Shown here one piece after another: positions 17,026 through 26,195 of a stretch of 64,000 bases of DNA (positions within the stretch are counted from its first letter, which is position 1; each line of letters starts with the position of its first letter). The stretch comes from Rhodobiaceae bacterium. Lineage in GTDB: Bacteria; Pseudomonadota; Alphaproteobacteria; Parvibaculales; Parvibaculaceae. Made by a program: the position numbers and the translations under genes. The notes beneath the pieces are model-generated. The model was not told the DNA's origin. It saw nothing but the letters and a program-made list of their open reading frames with translations, and ran no database searches. The stretch is from positions 2,294,001 through 2,358,000 of the forward strand of contig CP030277.1 in the NCBI GenBank assembly GCA_003330885.1, in the 5' to 3' direction.

Positions 17026-19385
17026 ATAACGGATGGGTCACGACCTACGCCAATTGGATCATCAAACTCCGCTGGCTCGTTGTGCTGGTCACAGCCGCTG
17101 GCGCCCTTGCTATGGCATCTGGCGGTCAGTACATCAAGTTTTCAAACGATTACCGCTATTTCTTTACGGATGAAAATCCAAACCTCAAAGCCTTCGAACA
17201 GTTAGAGCGCACCTATACAAGTCCAGACACACTTCTCTGGGTACTGCGCCCTGATGAAGGTAAAGCGACCGATCCTGAGATCCTGGCAATTGTGAAGGAA
17301 ATCACAGAACGTGCCTGGCAAACCCCCTACTCCATTAGGGTCGACAGCCTCACCAACTATCAGCATACGACCGCGTTGGATGATGATCTGTATGTCCGCG
17401 ACCTGGTTATTGACCCTGCAGAGGCTGATCCTGCGGAAGTCCTTCGGATTGGTACAACGGAACCAGCAATCGCCAAACGCATCATCTCTGATGATGGAAC
17501 CACCACCGCAATTTTCGCGACCCTCAAGATTCCCCGCGACGACATCACCGCGACTGCCGCGCCGGTTGCCCATGCGCGCGCAATTGTTGCGGACATTCGC
17601 GAACGGTTCCCGGATCTGCGGATCGAGCTAACCGGTTCGGTCATGCTGTCCACGTCTTTCTCTGAAGCCGCGACCCGAGATCTTTCGACACTCACGCCTG
17701 GCATGTATGTCGTCCTTGCTCTCACCGTCTGGTTTCTCATTCGCTCAATCAGCGGCACAATCGCGACCCTCATCGTGGTTGGCCTCTCCGCGGCGGCGGC
17801 CATGGGCTTTGTGATGGGTTGGATGGGCGTCAAGCTGACGCCACCCTCCTCCGGCGCCCCCACCATCATTCTGACCGTCGCCGTCGCGGACTCAATCCAC
17901 ATATTGGTCACCGCCCTTGTCTCCATGCAGAAAGGCATGACCAAACGCGAGGCAATCGTCGAAAGCCTTCGGGTCAATTTCCAGCCTGTGTTCCTGACGT
18001 CGGTGACGACGGCAATCGGTTTTGCAAGCCTGAACTTCTCAGATGCTCCTCCCTTCCGCGACCTCGGCAACACCTCAGCTGTTGGTGCGTTAGTAGCATG
18101 GGTACTCTCCGTGTCCTTCCTGCCTGCTCTGATGGCCATTTTGCCCATTACGGCCAAAGGGTCGCTCAGCAAACAGTCTGAGTACATGGAGAGATTCGGC
18201 GAGATGGTCATCGGCAACCGTCGCAAGATCCTGGTCGGTATGACAGCGGTCCTCATCGGCTTTGCATCGCTCCTTCCGCAATTCACATTCAATGACCGGT
18301 TTGTTGAATATTTCGATGAGCGGATGGAGTTCCGTGTTGCCAGCGACTGGGCATCCGACAATCTGACGGGCATCTACCAGATCAGCTATTCGCTCTATTC
18401 TGGGGACACGGGTGGCATCTCAGATCCGGAATACCTGGAACGACTGGAAGCCTTCGCCAACTGGTTCCGCGAGCAGCCGGAAGTTGTCCATGTTGGGACA
18501 TTCTCTGATGTCATCAAGCGTGTGAACAAAAGCATGCATGGCGATGATGACGCGTATTACCGCGTGCCTGATGACCGACAAAGCGCGGCACAGTTCCTGT
18601 TGCTCTATGAAATGTCACTTCCCTATGGTTTGGATCTGAACGACCAGATCAATGTCGACAAGTCGGCGACGAAACTAACCATCACCTTGACGGATGTTTC
18701 GACCGAACAAATGAAAAGCGTTATTGACCGGGCCGAAAACTGGCTGCGGACCAATGCGCCGGACAGCATGTACGCCTACCCAGCCGGTCAGGCCGTCATG
18801 TTCTCTTTCATCGGCATCAGCAACTTCGAAGCCATGACCGTGGGAACGGGCATCGCGCTCCTCCTCATCTCCGGCTGCCTGATGCTGGCACTTCGGGATT
18901 TGAAACTGGGGATCATTTCCCTCGTGCCAAACCTGACACCACCTATCGCAGCTTTTGGCATCTTGGCTCTGTTCAGCACTGAAGTAGGATTCTGGTCCAC
19001 CTTCGTGATAGCGACCGCCTTGGGGCTGATCGTGGATGCCACTGTCCACTTCCTGTCCAAATACCAGCGGGCGCGCTCAGAGCAAGGCAAATCAGCGGAG
19101 GATGCCGTGCGCTACGCCTTCTCAACTGTTGGCACCGCACTCTGGGTATCTACCTTTGTGCTGATAATTGGGTTCGCGCTTCTCGCCTACTCGCCGTTCC
19201 GCGTAAATGCGATGCTGGGCATCATGGTGGCCATCACCGTGGCCTGCGCTTTGGTCATCGACTTCCTGCTGTTGCCGGCCCTGCTTATCGCACTCGACGG
19301 CAAGCGGAAATCGGACAAAACAAACCAGGTGGAGGCTGATAGCGGACCTGTTGACGCTCCGCCTGCTGCCTCGGCACCTGCATAG
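17022..19385 (+). CDS. RND/MMPL-family transporter, module 2
   Basis: About 787 residues with the same twofold RND/MMPL layout as the transporter of module 1: a first helix (LRWLVVLVTAAGALAMA), a periplasmic domain, five helices, then the same again. The relay region of half 1 reads TIILTVAVADSIHILV and of half 2 ATALGLIVDATVHFLSK, each with the conserved Asp in the middle of a helix. It is predicted to export a lipid or hydrophobic compound across the inner membrane. The ATG overlaps the TetR stop codon. The downstream LolA-like protein and barrel would continue the route to the outer membrane. Confidence 0.93.
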   Translation: MNNGWVTTYANWIIKLRWLVVLVTAAGALAMASGGQYIKFSNDYRYFFTDENPNLKAFEQLERTYTSPDTLLWVLRPDEGKATDPEILAIVKEITERAWQTPYSIRVDSLTNYQHTTALDDDLYVRDLVIDPAEADPAEVLRIGTTEPAIAKRIISDDGTTTAIFATLKIPRDDITATAAPVAHARAIVADIRERFPDLRIELTGSVMLSTSFSEAATRDLSTLTPGMYVVLALTVWFLIRSISGTIATLIVVGLSAAAAMGFVMGWMGVKLTPPSSGAPTIILTVAVADSIHILVTALVSMQKGMTKREAIVESLRVNFQPVFLTSVTTAIGFASLNFSDAPPFRDLGNTSAVGALVAWVLSVSFLPALMAILPITAKGSLSKQSEYMERFGEMVIGNRRKILVGMTAVLIGFASLLPQFTFNDRFVEYFDERMEFRVASDWASDNLTGIYQISYSLYSGDTGGISDPEYLERLEAFANWFREQPEVVHVGTFSDVIKRVNKSMHGDDDAYYRVPDDRQSAAQFLLLYEMSLPYGLDLNDQINVDKSATKLTITLTDVSTEQMKSVIDRAENWLRTNAPDSMYAYPAGQAVMFSFIGISNFEAMTVGTGIALLLISGCLMLALRDLKLGIISLVPNLTPPIAAFGILALFSTEVGFWSTFVIATALGLIVDATVHFLSKYQRARSEQGKSAEDAVRYAFSTVGTALWVSTFVLIIGFALLAYSPFRVNAMLGIMVAITVACALVIDFLLLPALLIALDGKRKSDKTNQVEADSGPVDAPPAASAPA

Positions 19386-19474
19386 AGGGAGATCAAACCA
19401 TGACTCGCTTTTCAATTCCCGACGCTAACCCTATCGTGCGTCTCACGGTAAACCTGAGAGAGGAAAATCAGCCC

Positions 19475-20338
19475 ATGCGTATGAACGCGCTGAACCTACA
19501 CAACCTGACACTGGCTTGGATAATTGCCGCCATGCTGGTCATTGTCCCCGTTGGCATCTCCACCGCGATCGCAGAAGAGCTGGCGGGGCTTGATACCCTG
19601 CCTGGTGCTGATGACCCTGCGGCAAGAGGTCTTGCCATCGCCCAGGAAACGGAGCGGCGAGACGTTGGATTCAACAACACGTCTGCCAACATGCAGATGA
19701 TCCTCACCAATGCTTATGGCGAGACCAGTGAGCGGGAACTACGTAACCTGGTTCTGGAAATCACCGAGGAGAATGAAGGTGACTGGAGCTTGATCGTCTT
19801 CGACAAACCCCGCGATGTTGACGGCACAGCACTGCTCTCCTATGCCCACATTCTCGATCCCGATGATCAGTGGATGTACCTGCCAGCAGTAAAACGCGTT
19901 AAGCGCATTTCATCGGTCAACAAGTCTGGCCCGTTCATGGGTTCCGAGTTTGCCTTTGAAGATTTCTCAGCTCAGGAAGTCGGCAAATACTCCTACAACT
20001 GGCTGCGCGATGAGCCCTGCGGCGAGCGCATATGCCACGTGACAGAGCGAACGCCGCTTTACGAGCACTCCGGCTACACACGCCAGATCGCCTGGACGGA
20101 TACGACCGACTATCAGCCACGAAAAGTCGAGTATTACGACCGCAAGGACCAGCTGCTAAAAACCCTCACCATGACCGACTATCGGCTATATGAGGACAAA
20201 CACTGGCGCGCCCACGATTTGTTCATGGAAAACCATCAGACTGGCAAAAACACGCGCCTTGTCTGGAGCGACTTCGTTTTTCAGGCTGGTCTCACGGAAT
20301 CCGACTTCACCACCAATGCGCTAAAGCGCGCTCGGTAA
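19475..20338 (+). CDS. outer membrane lipoprotein-sorting (LolA-like) protein
   Basis: About 287 residues. After a signal peptide (LTLAWIIAAMLVIVPVGISTAIA) the mature part matches the LolA-like family paired with MMPL exporters: LVLEITEENEGDWSLIVFDKPRDV, DPDDQWMYLPAVKRVKRIS and SFEDFS-type segments forming a lipid-binding half-barrel. It would pick up the substrate of the RND pump in the periplasm. The start at 19475 is chosen because it puts the hydrophobic segment close to the N-terminus; an ATG at 19400 with GAGGGAGA upstream would add 25 polar residues and remains possible. It is followed by a strong terminator. Confidence 0.88.
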   Translation: MRMNALNLHNLTLAWIIAAMLVIVPVGISTAIAEELAGLDTLPGADDPAARGLAIAQETERRDVGFNNTSANMQMILTNAYGETSERELRNLVLEITEENEGDWSLIVFDKPRDVDGTALLSYAHILDPDDQWMYLPAVKRVKRISSVNKSGPFMGSEFAFEDFSAQEVGKYSYNWLRDEPCGERICHVTERTPLYEHSGYTRQIAWTDTTDYQPRKVEYYDRKDQLLKTLTMTDYRLYEDKHWRAHDLFMENHQTGKNTRLVWSDFVFQAGLTESDFTTNALKRAR

Positions 20339-20357
20339 AGATTCCAAAGGCATTTGA

Positions 20358-20388
20358 AGGCGGGCGCGAAAACGCCCGCCTCTTTTTT
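20358..20388 (+). terminator. Rho-independent terminator after the LolA-like gene
   Basis: A perfect hairpin (AGGCGGGCG, CGAAAA, CGCCCGCCT) runs into TCTTTTTT. It lies 20 nt past the stop and before the barrel gene, so the barrel may be read through or have its own promoter. Confidence 0.88.
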
Positions 20389-20412
20389 GGGTCGCCCTGC
20401 TGGGAGGGGTAA

Positions 20413-21621
20413 ATGAGAAAGTTACAAACAACATGCGTCGCCAGCGCATTTTTATGCGGCATGGCAATGACGACGCCATCTCTGGCCACAGAGTTTGAGT
20501 TTACCGGGTTTGTAGAGCCTGAGCTTCAGGTGTTTCCAAATCGCGGCAATGTAGCCGGACAAAAACGGTTCAACAGCTCCGTCGCCATAGAGGTGACAGC
20601 AGAAGCCTTCTGGGACAATGGCGATCAGTTTGTTGTGTTCACGCCCTTTGCACGCCTGGACCAGAATGACGGAAACCGCACCCACGCGGACATACGTGAA
20701 CTGAAATACGCCTACGTGACGGGCGATTGGGAGTTCCGGGTCGGCATCGACAAAGTCTTCTGGGGTGTCACCGAAGTTGCGCACTTGGTCGACATCATCA
20801 ACCAGACAGACCAGGTCGAAAGCCTGGATGGTGAGGAGAAGTTGGGGCAGCCTATGGTCGCCGTTTCCACGGTGCAGGACTTTGGCGTCTTTGACTTCTA
20901 CCTGCTGCCCTATTTCCGGGAACGCACATTCCCCAGCATGGGTGGTCGGCCCGCCTTCGATATCCCAGTCGATGAAACCCAGACCATGTATGGCAGCAAT
21001 GACAAGCGGCAGCATCTGGATTTCGCAACCCGTTACTCAAACACCTTTGAAGACTGGGATGTAGGTGTTGCATATTTTCAGGGCACTGGTCGTGATCCTG
21101 TCCTGACGCCCGGCTTCGACACTGGCGGCAATCTGGTTCTCATTCCCCTCTACGCACAAATCAAACAGGCCTCGATCGATGTGCAGGCCACAAAGGATGC
21201 GTGGCTCTACAAGTTTGAAGGGTTCTGGAGGCGCGAATTGGGCGAAGAATACATCCAGGCCACCGGCGGCATTGAGTACACATTCTATCAGATTTTCAGC
21301 AGCGCCAGCGACCTGGGCATTGTTGCGGAATATATCTGGGATGACAGAGGCGCCACCAACGCAAACGCTTTCGCCAACGATGCTGTCGCAGGCTTGCGCT
21401 GGACGCCAAACGATGAGGCGTCTACTGCTGTTCTTCTGGCATCGGTGGTCGACTTGGACACCCAGGCTGTAAGCATCTCACTCGAAGCAGAACGCCGTTT
21501 CGGTGACGACTATTTCGTCTCCCTGGAAGCCCGGGTCTTTGAAAACGTACAGCGCACAGATCCACTCTTCTCGTTTGCGGACGATGATTTCGTTCAACTA
21601 AGAGTAGCTCGTTACTTCTGA
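20413..21621 (+). CDS. outer-membrane beta-barrel protein (DUF1302-like)
   Basis: A 402-residue protein with a signal peptide (MRKLQTTCVASAFLCGMAMTT, then SLA|TE). The mature part is rich in alternating aromatic and polar residues and ends in LRVARYF, the terminal Phe typical of beta-barrels. The stretch FRVGIDKVFWGVTEVAHLVD and LGQPMVAVST resembles the DUF1302 barrel family that accompanies DUF1329 and RND exporters. It would form the outer-membrane exit or entry of the hydrophobic-substrate route. A terminator separates it from the upstream LolA-like gene. Family assignment is moderately sure; the barrel nature is well supported. Confidence 0.82.
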   Translation: MRKLQTTCVASAFLCGMAMTTPSLATEFEFTGFVEPELQVFPNRGNVAGQKRFNSSVAIEVTAEAFWDNGDQFVVFTPFARLDQNDGNRTHADIRELKYAYVTGDWEFRVGIDKVFWGVTEVAHLVDIINQTDQVESLDGEEKLGQPMVAVSTVQDFGVFDFYLLPYFRERTFPSMGGRPAFDIPVDETQTMYGSNDKRQHLDFATRYSNTFEDWDVGVAYFQGTGRDPVLTPGFDTGGNLVLIPLYAQIKQASIDVQATKDAWLYKFEGFWRRELGEEYIQATGGIEYTFYQIFSSASDLGIVAEYIWDDRGATNANAFANDAVAGLRWTPNDEASTAVLLASVVDLDTQAVSISLEAERRFGDDYFVSLEARVFENVQRTDPLFSFADDDFVQLRVARYF

Positions 21622-21642
21622 TCTGATTGTTCTCAGGCAATC

Positions 21643-21675
21643 AAAAAAAAGGCGGCTATAGAAGCCGCCTTTTTT
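21643..21675. terminator. Bidirectional terminator between barrel and PPOX genes
   Basis: A hairpin GGCGGCT-ATAGA-AGCCGCC is flanked by eight A on the left and six T on the right, so it can stop transcription from both convergent genes. Confidence 0.87.
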
Positions 21676-21676
21676 G

Positions 21677-22297
21677 TTAGTAAATGTCGTTCTTCTCACT
21701 CTCATCCAACGCCTGGTCGATCACCTCTGGCGGGACTTTGTCGAGCGATAATTGATCGCGGTACATCGTGCCCGTCGACGGAAGCGCCGAGCGTTCGACC
21801 TGTTTCTCCGCATTCCAGAGTTCCGAGCGAACGAGCGCTTTGGTGCAGTGGAGGTAAACCTCCTCAACATGGATGACCATCACGCTGCGTGGGTTGCGGC
21901 CGCGCATTTCAAACTGACCCGTATGCGAAGGGTCAACCGACACTTCCGCACGCCCGTTAATCCGCAACATGTCGTTTATTCCCGGGATGAAGAACAAAAG
22001 CCCCACGCTTCCCGAGGACACGATATTTGTAAGCGTATCCAGCCGGTTATTGCCTGGCCAGTCAGGCAACAAAAGCGTCTTCGGGTCTTGAATTTTCACA
22101 AACCCTGGCTCTCCACCCTTTGGAGAGACGTCTGGCAGCGCGCCATCGCGCGAGGTACCAATACAGACGAACGGTGAGAGCCCAATGAAGGAAGCGCAAT
22201 GCTTCTCCACATGATCGAGCTGTTTATCGATCACACCCGCCATCGGCGTTGCGTAATGCTCTCTTAGATCCGCCTCAGATGTCAGGACATTGCTCAT
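21677..22297 (-). CDS. pyridoxamine 5'-phosphate oxidase family (split-barrel flavin-binding) protein
   Basis: A 206-residue split-barrel protein of the PPOX family, of the type annotated MSMEG_1061-like. Recognisable segments are CIGTSRDGALPDVSPKGG, LLLPDWPGNNRLDTLTNI and LLFFIPGINDMLRINGRA, which carry the flavin or heme contacts in this fold. Family members bind FMN, F420 or heme, and the cofactor here is unknown. It is divergent from the VOC/FAH/monooxygenase genes. Its upstream region holds a TGTCAG/CTGACA repeat array and a Fur-like box, so it may be iron-regulated. Confidence 0.88.
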   Translation of the reverse strand: MSNVLTSEADLREHYATPMAGVIDKQLDHVEKHCASFIGLSPFVCIGTSRDGALPDVSPKGGEPGFVKIQDPKTLLLPDWPGNNRLDTLTNIVSSGSVGLLFFIPGINDMLRINGRAEVSVDPSHTGQFEMRGRNPRSVMVIHVEEVYLHCTKALVRSELWNAEKQVERSALPSTGTMYRDQLSLDKVPPEVIDQALDESEKNDIY

Positions 22298-22322
22298 CTT
22301 CGTTCTCCTCTGCGTTTCCCAA

Positions 22323-22364
22323 TGTCAGCACATTACTGACACACTCCTGACAGCATTGCGTCAG
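22323..22364. promoter_or_regulatory. TGTCAG/CTGACA repeat array upstream of the PPOX gene
   Basis: Four TCAG-type half-sites occur in 42 nt: TGTCAG (22323), CTGACA (22336), CTGACA (22347) and GCGTCAG (22358). The first two form an inverted repeat with a 7-nt spacer, and the second and third are 11 nt apart, one helical turn. This looks like a cooperative binding site, 26-67 nt before the PPOX start codon. Confidence 0.6.
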
Positions 22365-22379
22365 CAGCGCTCACATTTA

Positions 22380-22394
22380 TGAGAATAATTATCA
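22380..22394. promoter_or_regulatory. Fur-like box
   Basis: TGAGAATAATTATCA matches the 7-1-7 Fur consensus TGATAATNATTATCA at all but one fixed position. It sits in an AT-rich stretch between the divergent PPOX and extradiol-type genes. A weaker half-site (TGATAAT) lies about 35 nt to the right. Whether Fur or another iron regulator is present in this organism is not visible here. Confidence 0.5.
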
Positions 22395-22499
22395 ATATTA
22401 CAATATCTCATTTTCTGATAATATCATCACTATTGACTTACTCCTCATAATGACTACGTTCCTACACAGGTGGTCCCCACATGCTCAGGAGCCAACGAC

Positions 22500-23612
22500 A
22501 TGGATTTCTCTCTGGAAGAAACACTTCCCGTTGATCCCCGCAAGGTAGACAGAGTCGCCTCCCCCGTCACCAAAGCATGGGATCTGGCCTATCTACGTTT
22601 TGGGAAGCCCGATCTGAACGAGCAGGCTGCTTTCTTCAGGGATTTCGGTTTTGTCATTGCAGAACAGACTGATGACCGACTTTATGTGCGCGGCGCCGGG
22701 CCAAGTCCGTACTTCATCGTCGTCGAGAAAGCGCCTAAGGCAGCCTATCTTGGGTTGGGTGTCGAGATGAAAAACCACGAAGACCTGGAGGCGCTTGCCG
22801 CAAACGATAAGCTGACCATAGACACTGCTGACGGACCTGGTGGCGGAGAGCGGGTACGGCTGACCGACCCCAATGGCTTCACGGTTGACGCCGTCTTCAA
22901 TCGCACTCTTCAGGCAGAACAAGCTATGAGAAAGGCGCAGGCACTCAATACGCCGGAGGAAAAAGTCCGCATCAATCAGGGACAGCGCGCGCCATTGACG
23001 CCACCCGACATCGCACGCCTTGGCCATGTGGCAGTTATGACGCCCGACTTCGAGACGTCAATGGAATGGTACAAATCCCGGCTCGGGCTTATCTCTACTG
23101 ACGTTCTCTGTCTGGATGACGGGACACCAGCCCTCGCCTTCAACAGGTTTGATCGCGGAGAACATCCTGCAGATCACCATTCCATTGTCCTGGGAACCTA
23201 TCCCGTCAAAGGCTATGAACATTCGGCTTTCGAGGTCCACGATCTGGATGCGGTTGGCCTCGGCCAACAAGTGTTGAGACAAAAGGGCCATAAACACGAA
23301 TGGGGCATCGGACGCCACATCTTGGGCAGTCAGGTCTTCGACTATTGGTCAGATCAAGACGGCTTCAAATTCGAGCATTATGCAGACGGGGACGTTTACA
23401 CGTCTGACTATGAAACTGGATATCACCCGCTCAGCACCCAAGGTCTGTACCAGTGGGGCCAGGACTTCCCCACAACGTTTACAAAGCCGCATCTCAGCCT
23501 CGGCTTCATCTTGGAAACACTCCACAATCTCCGAACGATCCCAAACTTCACGTTCAAGAAAGTGAAGCTGATGATGGCAATGATGGGCCGCAAAGCCCGT
23601 CCGTGGCTCTAA
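22500..23612 (+). CDS. two-domain VOC / extradiol dioxygenase-like protein
   Basis: About 370 residues with two vicinal-oxygen-chelate modules, the layout of type I extradiol dioxygenases (2,3-dihydroxybiphenyl dioxygenase-like). The catalytic C-terminal half shows the expected metal ligands: His in LGHVAVMTPDFE, His in the GYEHSAFEVHD region, and Glu in FKFEHYADGD. It would cleave a catechol-type ring next to its hydroxyls, using Fe(II). The start at 22500 follows AGGAG. It heads a three-gene set with an FAH-family hydrolase and a flavin monooxygenase, a complete ring-opening module. A Fur-like box lies about 105 nt upstream. Confidence 0.9.
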   Translation: MDFSLEETLPVDPRKVDRVASPVTKAWDLAYLRFGKPDLNEQAAFFRDFGFVIAEQTDDRLYVRGAGPSPYFIVVEKAPKAAYLGLGVEMKNHEDLEALAANDKLTIDTADGPGGGERVRLTDPNGFTVDAVFNRTLQAEQAMRKAQALNTPEEKVRINQGQRAPLTPPDIARLGHVAVMTPDFETSMEWYKSRLGLISTDVLCLDDGTPALAFNRFDRGEHPADHHSIVLGTYPVKGYEHSAFEVHDLDAVGLGQQVLRQKGHKHEWGIGRHILGSQVFDYWSDQDGFKFEHYADGDVYTSDYETGYHPLSTQGLYQWGQDFPTTFTKPHLSLGFILETLHNLRTIPNFTFKKVKLMMAMMGRKARPWL

Positions 23613-23646
23613 CGATCGTCAAATCCAAAGAAAAGAGAAATGCACC

Positions 23647-24609
23647 ATGGCAATCAATGTTGCGCGCTATGAATTGAATGGAAACATCGGATGGGGTGTG
23701 GTCGCCGACGGCGGACTCACACCACTCGTTGGCACCTATGAGACAACAGGTGATTTCATTCGCGACGGCCGAGAAGAAGCACGCAGCATTGCTGCTTCAG
23801 GGACAGAGAACAACATCCCGCTTGATCATGTCACGCTTCTCTCACCCGTCACCCAGAACCAGCAATATGTCTGCCAGGGCACGAACTACGTCTCTCACCT
23901 GGTGGAGAGCGGCATTGATCCTGAGCAGCAGACATTCAACATGATCTTCCGCAAAGCATCCTCCTGCATTGCGCCACCCAACACGGATGTCATTCGGCCT
24001 GCCCACGTAAAACTGCTCGACTATGAGCTTGAACTTGGTCTCATATTTGGCAGAAAAATTGATGGTCCAGTCGAGGTAACCTGGGACAATCTCGCAGACT
24101 ATGTGGCTGCCCTCGTCGTCAACAACGATATTTCTGCCCGCGATGTGCAACTCCCGCAATGGCAGTTCTACAAAGGAAAATCCTATCGCACATTTGGCCC
24201 AACCGGGCCATGGCTCACCCTCATTGATCAGGGCGACGTCGAACACATCCCGGAACTGCGTTTACAGCTCTTCGTAAACGGCAAAAGCCGACAGGATGCT
24301 CTCGCTGATGATCTGTTCTTTCAGCCTCCTGAAACGCTGACGGAACTATCTGGCGTTCAGGATTTTGCGGAAGGCGATCTGCTAGCAACCGGCACACCCG
24401 GCGGCGTTGCCATGCAAGCCCCGAAAAGCAAATTGCTGATGTTCATTTCCAAGCTGATACCTGAAGCAAAAAAGTGGGAAATATTCATCAACAAAAACGT
24501 AAGCAACCCCGACTTCCTAAAGCCTGACGATGTCATTCAATCTCGCATCGCAACAGCGGATTGCTCTTTGGACCTCGGCACACAAACCAACAAAATCGTC
24601 CAAGGATAA
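23647..24609 (+). CDS. fumarylacetoacetate hydrolase family protein
   Basis: A 320-residue FAH-family enzyme. The metal site is clear (LDYELELGLIFG, the DxExxE-type motif), with VVNNDISARDVQLPQWQFYKGK and FGPTGPWL as the other conserved blocks. The C-terminal LLATGTPGGVA motif closes the active site. Such enzymes hydrolyse C-C bonds of 1,3-dicarbonyl ring-cleavage products or act as hydratase/decarboxylase. It lies 34 nt after the extradiol gene and 14 nt before the monooxygenase gene, fitting the step after ring opening. A paralogue is at 29971-30852. Confidence 0.92.
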   Translation: MAINVARYELNGNIGWGVVADGGLTPLVGTYETTGDFIRDGREEARSIAASGTENNIPLDHVTLLSPVTQNQQYVCQGTNYVSHLVESGIDPEQQTFNMIFRKASSCIAPPNTDVIRPAHVKLLDYELELGLIFGRKIDGPVEVTWDNLADYVAALVVNNDISARDVQLPQWQFYKGKSYRTFGPTGPWLTLIDQGDVEHIPELRLQLFVNGKSRQDALADDLFFQPPETLTELSGVQDFAEGDLLATGTPGGVAMQAPKSKLLMFISKLIPEAKKWEIFINKNVSNPDFLKPDDVIQSRIATADCSLDLGTQTNKIVQG

Positions 24610-24623
24610 AGCAGGGGGCTGTC

Positions 24624-26192
24624 ATGGTGCGTCGACTTGAAGCTGACATCATCATAAAAGGGGCTGGCCCCGTTGGGCTGTCCATGGCTAACCTTCTCGG
24701 CGTCTATGGCATTCGCACCCTCGTGCTTGAGCAAAACCCGACAACCGTTGAAGAGCCCCGCGCTATTGGCCTTGATGTTGAAAGCGGGCGTGCACTGCAA
24801 TCCATGGGCCTGGAAGAGATAGCATCGGCAGAAATGATGCAGGGGTTTCACCTCGATTATCTGAACGCCAAGGGCCACACCATCATGGATGTTGAGGTAG
24901 GCGAGTCGCCGTATGGCAAAGCGCAAATGTCCAGCTTCATTCAACCGGTCCTTGAGCAGCAACTGCTTAACGGCACAGAGCGCTTCGATCAGGTAACGGT
25001 GCTTTTTAACCACCAGGTTGAAGAGGTTTCGCAAACCGAAAGCCATGCAACGGCGCGGGGCATCACGAAAGATGGCGAGGCTTTTGAGGCGCGCGCGCAG
25101 TATCTTGTGGGATGTGGTGGTGGCCGATCACTGGTCCGCCGGAGCTCAAACATCCAGATGGAAGGATTTTCAAACCCTGAAGCCTGGCTAGTGATAGATA
25201 CAATCGACCCACTCCTTGATGACTGGGTCGACTGCCGTTTTTTCTGCGACCCTGAGCGCCCAGCCATGACGATGAAAAAGAAGCAGAAGCACCGTCGGTG
25301 GGAATGGATGCTACATGAGGGAGAAACCGAAGAGGAGTTTCTCGACCCGGGCCGTATCAACGAACTGCTGGCGCCACACACCGACCCGTCGCAGGTCACC
25401 ATGCTGCGAAAATGCGTCTACAACTTCAACTCAATCGTTGCAGAAGAGTATCGTGACGGGCGTCTGTTTATCGCCGGGGATGCAGCACACATGATGCCGC
25501 CCTTCGCGGGTCAGGGGATGAATTCCGGCATTCGGGACGCTGTGAACCTGAGCTGGAAGTTGGCTTCTGTCGTAAAAGGTGATGCCAACACAGCCATTCT
25601 TGATACCTACAAGACAGAACGCCGCGATCATGTTGTCAAACTCACCAAGGTCGCAAACCGCCTGGGCGCTATCATTATGCCTACCTCAAACGTGAAGGCC
25701 TGGCTCAGGGACGTGGTGCTCACGGTCGCCAACTCCTTCGAATTCACCCGGGAAGCGCTGAGGCGTTCATTCTTTGTGATCCCAAAACTGGACGAAGGCT
25801 TGTTCGTTTGGGATGGACCAGGTGCATCCTCCCGCAGCGGCGAAATGATCGTCCAGCCGAAGGTTGAAGATGCAAACGGCGAAAAAGCTTACCTGGATGA
25901 ATTCCTGCCCGAAGGGTTCGTCCTGATGGGCATTGGCGCCGACCCAAACGTAGACCTCAACAGCGAGGCAAAATCACTATGTGCAGAGCTCGGAGCCGAG
26001 TTCGTGTCCATCACTTCAAAGATAGGATCACCGGGATCAGCTCTGAAAGACGTAACGGGCGCGTTGACAGAATGGAGGGGAACCCGCCCACCATTTATTC
26101 TTCTGCGCCCGGACAGATTTACGGCCGCAATGTTTAACTCAGACGACGCAGTCGCATCGCTCAAGAACTTTATGGCGCACTATCAATCTTGA
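24624..26192 (+). CDS. FAD-dependent aromatic monooxygenase (MhpA/UbiH-like)
   Basis: About 522 residues. It has the ADP-binding GxGxxG motif at the N-terminus (IIKGAGPVGLSMANLLG), then LEQNPTTVEEPRAIGLD, the DG-type middle region, and the second FAD motif GRLFIAGDAAHMMPPFAGQGMNSG. This is the class A flavoprotein hydroxylase architecture, most like 3-(3-hydroxyphenyl)propionate hydroxylase, with a thioredoxin-like C-terminal domain. It would hydroxylate an aromatic acid or phenol with NAD(P)H before ring cleavage. The ATG at 24624 follows AGGGGG. It is the third gene of aromatic module A. Confidence 0.93.
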   Translation: MVRRLEADIIIKGAGPVGLSMANLLGVYGIRTLVLEQNPTTVEEPRAIGLDVESGRALQSMGLEEIASAEMMQGFHLDYLNAKGHTIMDVEVGESPYGKAQMSSFIQPVLEQQLLNGTERFDQVTVLFNHQVEEVSQTESHATARGITKDGEAFEARAQYLVGCGGGRSLVRRSSNIQMEGFSNPEAWLVIDTIDPLLDDWVDCRFFCDPERPAMTMKKKQKHRRWEWMLHEGETEEEFLDPGRINELLAPHTDPSQVTMLRKCVYNFNSIVAEEYRDGRLFIAGDAAHMMPPFAGQGMNSGIRDAVNLSWKLASVVKGDANTAILDTYKTERRDHVVKLTKVANRLGAIIMPTSNVKAWLRDVVLTVANSFEFTREALRRSFFVIPKLDEGLFVWDGPGASSRSGEMIVQPKVEDANGEKAYLDEFLPEGFVLMGIGADPNVDLNSEAKSLCAELGAEFVSITSKIGSPGSALKDVTGALTEWRGTRPPFILLRPDRFTAAMFNSDDAVASLKNFMAHYQS

Positions 26193-26195
26193 AGA

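Noticed and set aside
17360-18373. 337-codon open frame on the minus strand
   Set aside because: Antisense to the RND gene, rich in Arg, Ser and Thr, with no recognisable domain.
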